Assembly (NCBI GenBank): GCA_003447785.1
Contig: DLYJ01000069.1
Coordinates: 1 to 8,925 of the forward strand
Direction of reading: 5' to 3'
From: Treponema sp.
GTDB taxonomy: Bacteria; Spirochaetota; Spirochaetia; Treponematales; Treponemataceae
Length of the DNA: 8,925 nucleotides
The position numbers and the translations under genes are program-made. Below the pieces are notes generated by a model that was not told where the DNA came from, searched no databases, and saw nothing but the letters and a program-made list of their open reading frames with translations. Below, piece after piece: positions 1-6,372 of the stretch (position 1 is the first letter of the stretch; each line of letters begins with the position of its first letter).

Positions 1-65
1 TTGAATTTGATAAACCTGTTGCTGATCGCTACTTTACACAGAACTGGCTTAACACAGGTAAATAA
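1..65 (+). CDS. C-terminal end of a truncated upstream protein (possibly LolA-like)
   Basis: An open frame starting at base 3 runs to TAA at 63-65 and encodes a protein tail ending DRYFTQNWLNTGK; the gene begins before the window. The composition looks like real coding sequence, and the next gene follows after 46 bases on the same strand. The tail resembles the end of LolA-like outer-membrane lipoprotein-sorting proteins (PF17131), which often finish with a short phrase of the type 'F-T-x-x-x-L'. In other bacteria such genes often lie beside an RND/MMPL exporter and a DUF1302-like barrel, and a barrel of that kind follows here. The family guess rests on about 20 residues plus context and is weak. 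That the frame is coding is more secure. Confidence 0.55.
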   Translation, partial: EFDKPVADRYFTQNWLNTGK

Positions 66-70
66 ACATT

Positions 71-93
71 AAGGCCTCGCTTATGCGGGGCTT
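71..93 (+). terminator. Intergenic hairpin, weak or attenuating terminator
   Basis: The left arm AAGGCCTCGC and right arm GCGGGGCTT pair around a TTAT loop, with one G-T wobble and one bulged G. The hairpin starts 5 bases after the upstream stop codon and ends 7 bases before the AAGGAG ribosome-binding site of the next gene. No T-tract follows (only TTAATAAATA), so full termination is unlikely. It may act as a partial terminator, or as an RNA-processing or 3'-end stabilising hairpin that sets different levels of the two flanking genes. Confidence 0.45.
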
Positions 94-111
94 AATAAAT
101 AAGGAGACAGT

Positions 112-1854
112 ATGAAAATTACTAAAATTACGGTAGCGGCAATGCTGCTTGCAGCCGGTACATTTGGTTTTGCAGACGAATTTGATGAATTTACAAGCGA
201 ATTTGAAGAATATGTTGAACCGACAGTAACTCTCAGCGGAAGCGTATCAGCTGCGGGCCGTGTTTACACAGACCAGCGTGACGAACATAACGAAGTCCTT
301 GACCTTCAGGACTCACTTACAGAAGGAAATCCTTCCGTAAAAATCGGTGCTGATTACAGCGGTTCATCTTCAGATGTTTCTATCAAATTCAAGTTTGATA
401 AATTCTCTCTCGGTGACTATAAAGAAGACATTGTTGAAGAATTTACAGCACGTGCTTACCTGGGCAACTTCCAGCTGGAAGCCGGAAAAATGAAGGTCGT
501 ATGGGGAAAGGGTGACAAACTCCACGTTGTTGATAACTTTAACGCAAACGACTACACAGACTACATTATTCCTGATTACATTGACCGCCGTATCGCAGAA
601 CCAATGTTCCGCGTAGTATACAGCACACCAAGCAATGTTAAACTGGAAGGTATCTGGACACCAATGATGACAGCTGACCGTCTTGCTTCTGACGGTGTAT
701 GGGTTCCTAACGCAATGAAGACTTTGACATCAACTGTTGAAAGTGCAATGAAACACAACTTGGCTCTCGTTCTTGACGGAACAATTAAAGGTGTAGCAGC
801 TGGTACAACAACAAGTGCCAGTGCAGTTGATGCAATTATGGAAGCTTCAAGCTTCAGCTCAGACAACCTTGTTGGTGATGATATCCACTCAATCAAATTC
901 GGACAGGCAGGTGCACGCACAACATTTACTCTCGGACATCTTGACCTCGGTTTGAGCTACTACTATGGTCACTCAAAACAGCCGAGTGCTAACCTGAGCC
1001 CGTATATCTCTTCTTTGACAACTGCTATCACAAATGCAACATCTGTTTATGCAGCAGCAAACGCTGCAACAATTCAGACTACATATTATGATGAAATTAC
1101 AGGCCTTGCTGCAAACAAATATGCTGCATATTACACAGGCCTTGCAGGTCAGACAGTAAAAGATCCTGTAACAGGTGCTGATGTGTTAATCGCAGGAGCA
1201 ACAGAAATCCAGACTCTTGCCGGACATGCAGCATTTGCAGAAACCTGTGCAAACCACGCTCAGGAATGGTACGCTCAGGGCAAATTGACTTTGACAGATG
1301 AGCTCAAACTTCCAGAACTCAACTACGACCAGGTTCAGGTATTCGGTCTTGAAATGGCTACAGTTCTCTGGAAATTCAACATTCGTGCTGAAGGTGCTTA
1401 CTACCTTACAAAAGATACTGCCGGTGACAATCCATGGATTCACAACAACAGTGTACAGTGGGTAGCAGGTTTTGATATCGATATGCCTTGGACAAACATG
1501 AACCTCAACGTTCAGACTCAGGGTAAATACATCCTCAACAACGACAAAATTAAGGACGGTGCTTATGCCGCTTATGACGTTGATAAGGATGCAAACGACA
1601 AATACACAAACAACAAAATCGTTGTTAACCTGTCAGACAGCTACAACCACGATAACGTAAAGGTTGAAGTCAGCGGTATCTACGGAATTGAACGCAAGGA
1701 TATTCTTGTAATGCCTGCCCTCACAATCCGCGCTGCTGATGACTTCTCAATCAAAGCAAGCGGCCTGTGGATTCACGCACCTGATGAAGACTGCGAATTC
1801 TACGGCTGGGGCAACAACAGCTTTGCTCAGCTTTCTTGTAAATACCTGTTCTAG
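112..1854 (+). CDS. DUF1302-like outer-membrane beta-barrel (porin-like) protein
   Basis: A 580-aa exported protein with a signal peptide at residues 1-21 (lysine start, hydrophobic core, G-F-A cleavage before D22). The mature start is acidic and aromatic (DEFDEFTSEFEEY, 22-34). Alternating polar/hydrophobic strands and a C-terminal phenylalanine (CKYLF) point to a BAM-assembled outer-membrane barrel. Residues 125-160 (GKMKVVWGKGDKLHVV, then NANDYTDYI and DYIDRR) match the conserved core I associate with DUF1302-like barrels. Two Ala/Thr-rich stretches, about 200-258 and 293-398, interrupt the strand pattern and may be large loops or a plug. The start is fixed by AAGGAG at 101-106, 5 bases from the ATG. 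A strong terminator follows. The gene lies directly behind a truncated, possibly LolA-like gene, so a part in lipid or lipoprotein traffic at the outer membrane is possible. The substrate cannot be read from the sequence. Confidence 0.75.
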   Translation: MKITKITVAAMLLAAGTFGFADEFDEFTSEFEEYVEPTVTLSGSVSAAGRVYTDQRDEHNEVLDLQDSLTEGNPSVKIGADYSGSSSDVSIKFKFDKFSLGDYKEDIVEEFTARAYLGNFQLEAGKMKVVWGKGDKLHVVDNFNANDYTDYIIPDYIDRRIAEPMFRVVYSTPSNVKLEGIWTPMMTADRLASDGVWVPNAMKTLTSTVESAMKHNLALVLDGTIKGVAAGTTTSASAVDAIMEASSFSSDNLVGDDIHSIKFGQAGARTTFTLGHLDLGLSYYYGHSKQPSANLSPYISSLTTAITNATSVYAAANAATIQTTYYDEITGLAANKYAAYYTGLAGQTVKDPVTGADVLIAGATEIQTLAGHAAFAETCANHAQEWYAQGKLTLTDELKLPELNYDQVQVFGLEMATVLWKFNIRAEGAYYLTKDTAGDNPWIHNNSVQWVAGFDIDMPWTNMNLNVQTQGKYILNNDKIKDGAYAAYDVDKDANDKYTNNKIVVNLSDSYNHDNVKVEVSGIYGIERKDILVMPALTIRAADDFSIKASGLWIHAPDEDCEFYGWGNNSFAQLSCKYLF

Positions 1855-1876
1855 TTTCAGAACATAGTTATTACGG

Positions 1877-1921
1877 AAGCCCGCGGAACAATAATTCTTT
1901 ATTGCTTTTGCGGGCTTTTTT
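1877..1921 (+). terminator. Rho-independent terminator after the porin-like gene
   Basis: AAGCCCGC (1877-1884) pairs with GCGGGCTT (1910-1917). Inside, CAATAA pairs with TTATTG around a short loop, giving a long two-part stem. A run of six T follows at 1916-1921. It begins 22 bases after the porin-like stop codon and should separate that gene from clpP. Its right half also contains the proposed -35 element of clpP. Confidence 0.9.
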
Positions 1922-1930
1922 CATTATATT
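1902..1930 (+). promoter_or_regulatory. Candidate sigma-70 promoter for clpP, overlapping the terminator
   Basis: TTGCTT (1902-1907) and TATATT (1925-1930) are separated by exactly 17 bases. The -10 matches the consensus at five of six positions, but the -35 only in its TTG. A transcript starting 7 bases after the -10 would begin at base 1937, the A of the clpP ATG, making the mRNA leaderless. The absence of any Shine-Dalgarno sequence before clpP agrees with this. The -35 lies in the 3' half of the preceding terminator stem. Confidence 0.45.
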
Positions 1931-1936
1931 TAGAAT

Positions 1937-2536
1937 ATGAGTAATTCAATTATTAACGAAGAAGAAAAGAAAGAAAAGAAGGGCAGCGGCTCTGATTCAC
2001 TGATGGAGCGCCTTCTTAAATCCCGCCAGATTGTTGTTAGCGGCGAAGTTAACGAAGATCTTGTAGAAAAAATCGTTAAACAGCTTCTTGTTCTCGAAGC
2101 AGATTCTGACAAACCTATTTATCTGTACATCGACTCTCCTGGAGGATCAATTGACGACGGCTTTGGCCTTTATGACATGATCCGCTTTATCAAGGCTCCG
2201 GTTTACACAATCGGAATGGGCCTTATTGCAAGCATGGGAGTTACTTTGTTCCTTTCGGTTCCGAAGGAACGCAGATTCAGTCTGCCTAACAGCCACTTCC
2301 TCATTCATCAGCCTCTGATGGGTGGAAGCCGCGGTGTTGCAACTGACATCGAAATTACGGCACAGGAAATTACAAAATCCCGGGAAACCCTTACTCAGCT
2401 CATTGCAGACGCAACAGGCAAGGATTTTGAAACTGTTAAGAAAGATACTGAACGAGACCACTGGCTTACTGCAAAAGAAGCCCTTGATTATGGCATTGCC
2501 GGCAAGATTATTACAAGCCGTTCAGAATTGAAATAA
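1937..2536 (+). CDS. clpP: ATP-dependent Clp protease proteolytic subunit (ClpP family, probably ClpP2-type)
   Basis: A 199-aa cytoplasmic serine peptidase of the ClpP family (S14). It would form a barrel that degrades proteins unfolded by a Clp ATPase. The family core is clear: IYLYIDSPGG (61-70), then Ser99 in GLIASMG, His124 in FLIHQP and Asp174 in DTERD, which is a complete catalytic triad with normal spacing. E. coli has GQAASMG where this protein has GLIASMG. The N-terminus is highly charged (NEEEKKEKK) and lacks the usual D-x-YSRLL phrase, having SLMERLL instead. No tig or clpX is adjacent, unlike the main spirochaetal clpP, so I infer this is the second, stand-alone copy. No Shine-Dalgarno is visible before the ATG, and a leaderless transcript is plausible. 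An internal ATG at codon 23 is a less likely start. A fusion protein gene follows after 23 bases. Confidence 0.9.
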   Translation: MSNSIINEEEKKEKKGSGSDSLMERLLKSRQIVVSGEVNEDLVEKIVKQLLVLEADSDKPIYLYIDSPGGSIDDGFGLYDMIRFIKAPVYTIGMGLIASMGVTLFLSVPKERRFSLPNSHFLIHQPLMGGSRGVATDIEITAQEITKSRETLTQLIADATGKDFETVKKDTERDHWLTAKEALDYGIAGKIITSRSELK

Positions 2537-2559
2537 ACCGTTTTTTGTGCTAGATTAAG

Positions 2560-3462
2560 ATGATTTTTGAATTAACCGATTCCGTCGTAAATCAGATTAT
2601 TTTTGCGATGGAAAACCAGAATCAAGTTTCGGCCCTCGATGTTCAAAACATGTGTATCGTTGACGCTGGTTCTGTTGAGGTTGATGAAGATAAAATATAT
2701 TTGTTGCCGGAGTGGACGTCTCACGACGGCTACGCTTTGCTTGAGTCATTTGTAAGTTCAATCAGATGGTCTAAGGCCCATAAGGAACTTGCAGCGGTTC
2801 TGGCAGAGGGAAGGGGGGTGTTCAGACAATTCAAAAATGTTCTAAAAAAGTATCCGGAAAACGAACGTAAATTCAATCTGCTAAAAAACAGCAGAATGAA
2901 ATCACGCATTGTTGAATGGTACAATGAGCTTCGAACGTCCTGGGGGCTGGAAAAACTGAGTCAGGATTTTGATGAATGTGATGACTTGATTCAGGAAGAT
3001 TTTGTTATCCGCCCATACAATCGTGTTTCGGACAGCGGTTTTGTTATGACAGAAGCTAAACACTTTTCAGACGAACTAAAAACACAAAAGCCCGGAGAAC
3101 TGGGATTGGCGCTTTCTGCAATTTTTGAAGAGGGCAGCCTGATTCAATCTCTGGAAAAAAATGATACACAGGGCCTTGTTTGTCAAACCTTAGAGGATGA
3201 TTTTGCCGGTTGTATCTTATATTCGCCTGTTTTGTCCGCTGCAAAAACTGCGGTGTCGTTGACTGCACTTTTTGTGAATCAGAATTACCGTGGGCTTGGA
3301 ATTGCCGGCGAGCTTATTGAAAGGTCAATTTCCAATTTTCAAAAAAACGGAATTCATTTTTTTATCATACCTAATTCTGTCTTAGTCTTTGAGCTGGAGC
3401 CTCTTTTGACCCGTCTGGGATTTAATCGAACAGGCACGGCTATGGTAGCAGAATTAAATTAA
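2560..3462 (+). CDS. UPF0158-like / GNAT acetyltransferase fusion protein
   Basis: A 300-aa soluble protein of two parts. Residues 1-130 follow the UPF0158 (PF03682) pattern: an opening helix with AMENQ, a strand pair ending IYLLPEW, an ALLESFVSSI helix, the GRGVFRQFKNVL signature (84-95), then an IVEWYNEL helix. UPF0158 has no established function. Residues about 145-300 look like a GCN5-related N-acetyltransferase, with the acetyl-CoA loop in FVNQNYRGLGIAGELI (R244, G247, A249 of R-x-x-G-x-G/A) and a closing LTRLGFNRTGTAMV strand-turn-strand. The acceptor is unknown. The gene lies between clpP and an RNA-binding protein gene, with 23-base gaps on each side. There is no Shine-Dalgarno before this ATG. 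A TGCTAGATT extended -10-like sequence ends only 3 bases upstream, so an internal start at codon 17 (base 2608) cannot be excluded, although the first residues look conserved in style. Confidence 0.7.
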   Translation: MIFELTDSVVNQIIFAMENQNQVSALDVQNMCIVDAGSVEVDEDKIYLLPEWTSHDGYALLESFVSSIRWSKAHKELAAVLAEGRGVFRQFKNVLKKYPENERKFNLLKNSRMKSRIVEWYNELRTSWGLEKLSQDFDECDDLIQEDFVIRPYNRVSDSGFVMTEAKHFSDELKTQKPGELGLALSAIFEEGSLIQSLEKNDTQGLVCQTLEDDFAGCILYSPVLSAAKTAVSLTALFVNQNYRGLGIAGELIERSISNFQKNGIHFFIIPNSVLVFELEPLLTRLGFNRTGTAMVAELN

Positions 3463-3485
3463 GCCTTTTTTTATAGGAGTACATT

Positions 3486-4286
3486 ATGGCTTTTAAACGC
3501 GACAATAATTTTAACATGGATCAGGTTGCAGCTTTCCTTAAAGATGCAGTTTCAAAAGTAGAGTCGGACCCGGAATCTTTTGAAGAACTCAAAAAAGCAT
3601 TCAAAAAGAACGTTCCACTTACACGCCGCTCATATGTAGCAGCTTACCTGATGAAATGTGCAGGCGGAGCAATCTTCCGCTTTAATTCATACAAAAATCG
3701 CGAAGATTTCCACGGACGCCGCGAAAACGGTGACAGCCGCAGAAATCGTTTTGAAGAACGCGCACCCCGGGAATTAAACAATGAATCACACGAAAAATTC
3801 CAGCGTGTAACAATCGATCCTGAAAATGCAGCAACTGTATTTGTTGGAATCGGCCGCAACCGCCGCGTATTCCCTCGTGACCTCGTTGGTCTGTTTATCA
3901 GCGTTGCAGGTCTCGAACGCGAACGAATCGGAAACATCCGTGTTCTTGCAAACTACTCTTTTGTTGAACTTTTCAAGGAAGATGCAGACAAGGCAATCAA
4001 TGCCCTCAATGGATATGACTACCGCGGACGCAAACTTGCCGTAAGCTACTCAGCAAAGAAAGATGAAATGGAACAGACTGCAGGTGAAGATTTTGCAGAT
4101 GAAAGAGTTCCAGATGTACCAAATACATCTGCTCCAATCGCTGATTCATTTACTCAGACAAATACAGATACTGTTGCTCAGCAGGCTGCTTTTGCAAAAG
4201 AAATGGAAAGCGCCGCAGAAATGACTGACGAAGAAATCCTTGCTATGCGCGCACCACGCTCAAGCTCTTCAGCAGATATCCAGTAA
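3486..4286 (+). CDS. Stand-alone DbpA-type RNA-binding domain protein
   Basis: A 266-aa protein with no helicase motifs. Residues about 116-188 (ATVFVGIGRNRRVFPRDLVG, AGLERERIGNIRVL, SFVELFKEDADKAINALNG, RGRKLAVSY) match the DbpA RNA-binding domain (PF03880), an RRM-like fold normally found at the C-terminus of DbpA/CsdA-type DEAD-box helicases. Before it lie a helical segment (11-60) and an Arg-rich, probably disordered linker (about 64-100, with GRRENGDSRRNRFEER). After it comes an acidic, Gln/Ser/Thr-rich tail containing EMTDEEILAMRAP. I infer binding to structured RNA, perhaps rRNA, possibly with a helicase encoded elsewhere. AGGAG at 3475-3479, 6 bases from the ATG, fixes the start. Codon choice looks more biased than in the preceding fusion gene, hinting at higher expression. 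The next gene starts 2 bases after its stop. Confidence 0.8.
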   Translation: MAFKRDNNFNMDQVAAFLKDAVSKVESDPESFEELKKAFKKNVPLTRRSYVAAYLMKCAGGAIFRFNSYKNREDFHGRRENGDSRRNRFEERAPRELNNESHEKFQRVTIDPENAATVFVGIGRNRRVFPRDLVGLFISVAGLERERIGNIRVLANYSFVELFKEDADKAINALNGYDYRGRKLAVSYSAKKDEMEQTAGEDFADERVPDVPNTSAPIADSFTQTNTDTVAQQAAFAKEMESAAEMTDEEILAMRAPRSSSSADIQ

Positions 4287-4288
4287 AA

Positions 4289-4996
4289 GTGACTTTAATA
4301 CATACGGGGCCGCTGGGCGTAAATACTCTTATAGTTCCTCTGAAAGACAATAAGGTTTTTATCGTAGATCCGGCCTCGTGTGAATTTTGCGGTGACGAGT
4401 CTCTTGTAAAAGACACCCTCGTCAGAAACAAAATGGAACCTGTGGCAGTATTTTTAACTCACGGTCATTTTGACCATGTCGCAGGTTTACCCTTCCTTAA
4501 AAAATCCTATCCGTATTTACCAGTTTTTATTCATAAAACAGATTCTTCCCTGCTTGGACCGGACAGCGGGATTCAGCGCTCACAATTAAATTATATGGGC
4601 TTCGCTGACTTTTATGCGGCCGTAAGTGACCTTCCATATCCGGACGGCTTTCTGGAAGGCGGCAAAACGCTCCTGGACGCGTATACGGGCATTTTTAAGG
4701 ATACTCTTCCAGTATGCCTGGACGAACACAGCGGAGTCCGTGATGCACTTTCTCGATGGACAGTAATTCATACTCCTGGGCACACAATGGGAAGCGTATG
4801 CTTTTATAATTCAACTGACAAAATCCTGATAAGCGGAGACACTTTGTTTTACGGCTCATGGGGACGCACTGACCTTGGCGGTGATGAACTTGAGATTCAA
4901 AAAAGTCTTCGTATGCTGAAGGAAACAATTGCTCCAGACACTCTTGTTTATCCGGGCCACGATTACGCAGGCTTTAAGATGAGCGACTGCTTTTAA
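4289..4996 (+). CDS. Metallo-beta-lactamase-fold hydrolase (glyoxalase II-like)
   Basis: A 235-aa cytoplasmic hydrolase with a full set of metallo-beta-lactamase ligands: H58, H60, D62 and H63 in THGHFDHV, H165 in HTPGHTMGSV, D184 in SGDTLF and H224 in YPGHD. The length and the 'GDTLFYGSWGRTDL' phrase fit the glyoxalase II-like/YcbL group, which hydrolyses thioesters or related small molecules using two metal ions. The true substrate is not predictable. A CEFCGDE segment (31-37) with two cysteines lies near the N-terminus. The start is GTG, 2 bases after the RNA-binding gene's stop and without a Shine-Dalgarno, so translation is probably coupled to that gene. Its stop codon overlaps the stop of the opposing phosphoesterase gene. 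Confidence 0.85.
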   Translation: MTLIHTGPLGVNTLIVPLKDNKVFIVDPASCEFCGDESLVKDTLVRNKMEPVAVFLTHGHFDHVAGLPFLKKSYPYLPVFIHKTDSSLLGPDSGIQRSQLNYMGFADFYAAVSDLPYPDGFLEGGKTLLDAYTGIFKDTLPVCLDEHSGVRDALSRWTVIHTPGHTMGSVCFYNSTDKILISGDTLFYGSWGRTDLGGDELEIQKSLRMLKETIAPDTLVYPGHDYAGFKMSDCF

Positions 4997-5589
4997 AGGG
5001 AATAAAAATTGTATTCAATAACAGGCGAATCTTTAGTTACTGTGAGAACCGCGCATGATTTGTCGGAATAATTTCTTGGCCGGGCACAGCTTCCGGGATT
5101 GAACAACAGTACATCGTCATCAAAGCGCTCCTGGTAGGGCACGTGGGTGTGACCAAAGAGCCCTGCGCTGCATCCATGACTTCTGACGTAATCAAGGAGC
5201 GTGTCGCGGCTGTAGTAAACTCCAAAGCGGTGTCCGTGTGTCATAAAGAGTTTTTTGCCGCAAACGCTTATTATTTCATTTTCTGGAATATCAATTCTGT
5301 GGTTTTCATCCGTAAAAAGTGAATACACACTGTCGTCTCCGTTACCGCGGACAAAGGCAACAACAGGCGGAATGATATTGATATCTTTTGGAACGTGATA
5401 GTTGGATTCGATGATTGAAAATAAATCAGAAATTCCGTCGCCCAAAAAGAGAAGGGCGTCACAGTCGCGCCCGTAGTTTTCCACCGCGTAATTTAAAATT
5501 GAATGGTCGCCGTGGCTGTCTGAAATTACCAGAAGTTTTGCGGATTCAAGATTGTCAAGTTCAGTTAATTCTTCTTTTGTCGCAAGCAT
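4993..5589 (-). CDS. YfcE/MJ0936-family metallophosphoesterase
   Basis: A 198-aa calcineurin-like phosphoesterase that would hydrolyse phosphodiester bonds with two metal ions in the cytoplasm. Motifs in order: ISDSHGD (D24, H26), LFLGDG (D51), VRGNGD (N83), MTHGH (H118), GLFGHTH (H147, H149) and FNPGS. This is the complete set of the YfcE/MJ0936 group. The family usually starts near KLLVISDSHG, so the 17 residues before it form a short charged extension. The start ATG shares its A with the last base of the upstream lipoprotein gene's TAA (TAATG), and no Shine-Dalgarno is visible, which indicates translational coupling. It converges on the metallo-beta-lactamase gene with a 4-base overlap of the two stop codons. 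The physiological substrate is unknown, as for most of this family. Confidence 0.88.
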   Translation of the reverse strand: MLATKEELTELDNLESAKLLVISDSHGDHSILNYAVENYGRDCDALLFLGDGISDLFSIIESNYHVPKDINIIPPVVAFVRGNGDDSVYSLFTDENHRIDIPENEIISVCGKKLFMTHGHRFGVYYSRDTLLDYVRSHGCSAGLFGHTHVPYQERFDDDVLLFNPGSCARPRNYSDKSCAVLTVTKDSPVIEYNFYSL

Positions 5590-6365
5590 TATTCAAAAAT
5601 AAAGTGATTAAGTGACTGGAGTCCTGTCTCGCTGTCAAAATACGGACGTACAACCTTCTGCTTTCCTACAAGCTTTTGAATGTAAGCGCACAGATTTTTG
5701 TCGGCCGGAACAGGTCCCCGCAAATCAATCATTGCCTGTACTGAATTTAAAATCAGTGCCGTGGCATCAAAGTTTGGAATATATGTTGTCTGTTCGGTGT
5801 CGATATTGTTTGTCTTTTGTGCATAATCCAGAACAAAGTTCGAAGTGGATTCTGAACCTAAAATATCATCCTGTGTAAAAAAAGAAAATACCGGATAATC
5901 AAGGGTGCCGGTTTCGCTGTCGTCTTCCAGGCGTGCAACCGCATTGCACAGGCCTTCTGGAGCGCCGACTATGAGCAGGCCTGCAAGAGTTTTGTCTTCA
6001 AGCTGGTTGTAAAGTGAACTTACGCGCACTTTTCCCGCAACCATAAAGTCATCCGGAAAAACCATAAACTTAATCAAACCCGGAGTGTCTTCCTTTTCAA
6101 CTCCGTAGTTCAGGTCCAGGAGCTGGTAAAGGTTTGTAACCGTTGCTTCGTCGTTGTAGCCGTAGCCGATTACAACTGCAATGTTTTTATTGAGGAGGTA
6201 CTCTTTTGTCTCTGCATTAAGATGCTTGAGTTTTACGGCGGTTTTTACCGGACCGTTTGCATTTGAATTTTGAGAATTTATCTGATAATAAGGTTTTTTC
6301 CTGCTGCACGAAAAAAGTGCAAGGGCACAGATTAAACCTGCAGTAATTACGCTAAGTTTTTTCAT
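5589..6365 (-). CDS. Putative lipoprotein resembling DUF3798 / periplasmic-binding fold
   Basis: A 258-aa protein with a lipoprotein signal: MKK start, hydrophobic core, and a loose spirochaetal lipobox LFSC with Cys20 as the lipidated residue. It is followed by a basic, Asn/Ser-rich tether (SRKKPYYQINSQNSN). The mature part looks like an alternating alpha/beta fold: strand NIAVVIGYGY (54-63), then a helix, then strand KFMVFPDDFM and later LAGLLIVGAPEG. The 'FPDDFM' and 'LIVGAPEG' phrases remind me of DUF3798, a periplasmic-binding-like family, but I cannot confirm membership and the protein is shorter than I would expect. No ligand can be proposed. The ATG lacks a Shine-Dalgarno and sits 7 bases after a TAAAAT box. 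The gene is translationally coupled to the phosphoesterase that follows. Confidence 0.65.
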   Translation of the reverse strand: MKKLSVITAGLICALALFSCSRKKPYYQINSQNSNANGPVKTAVKLKHLNAETKEYLLNKNIAVVIGYGYNDEATVTNLYQLLDLNYGVEKEDTPGLIKFMVFPDDFMVAGKVRVSSLYNQLEDKTLAGLLIVGAPEGLCNAVARLEDDSETGTLDYPVFSFFTQDDILGSESTSNFVLDYAQKTNNIDTEQTTYIPNFDATALILNSVQAMIDLRGPVPADKNLCAYIQKLVGKQKVVRPYFDSETGLQSLNHFIFE

Positions 6366-6372
6366 ATCTTAT

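Noticed and set aside
576..920. Long antisense open frame inside the porin-like gene
   Set aside because: It lies wholly inside a well-supported coding frame, lacks a ribosome-binding site and has no recognisable protein features; it follows from the codon use of the real gene.
2496..2505. TTGCCGGCAA perfect palindrome near the end of clpP
   Set aside because: It lies within conserved coding sequence (GIAGKI) with no T-tract; it is probably a codon coincidence.
2548..2556. Extended -10-like TGCTAGATT before the fusion gene as its own promoter
   Set aside because: The start of transcription would fall inside the second codon, and the T-run before it has no hairpin. Co-transcription from clpP is simpler, though an internal start at 2608 remains possible.
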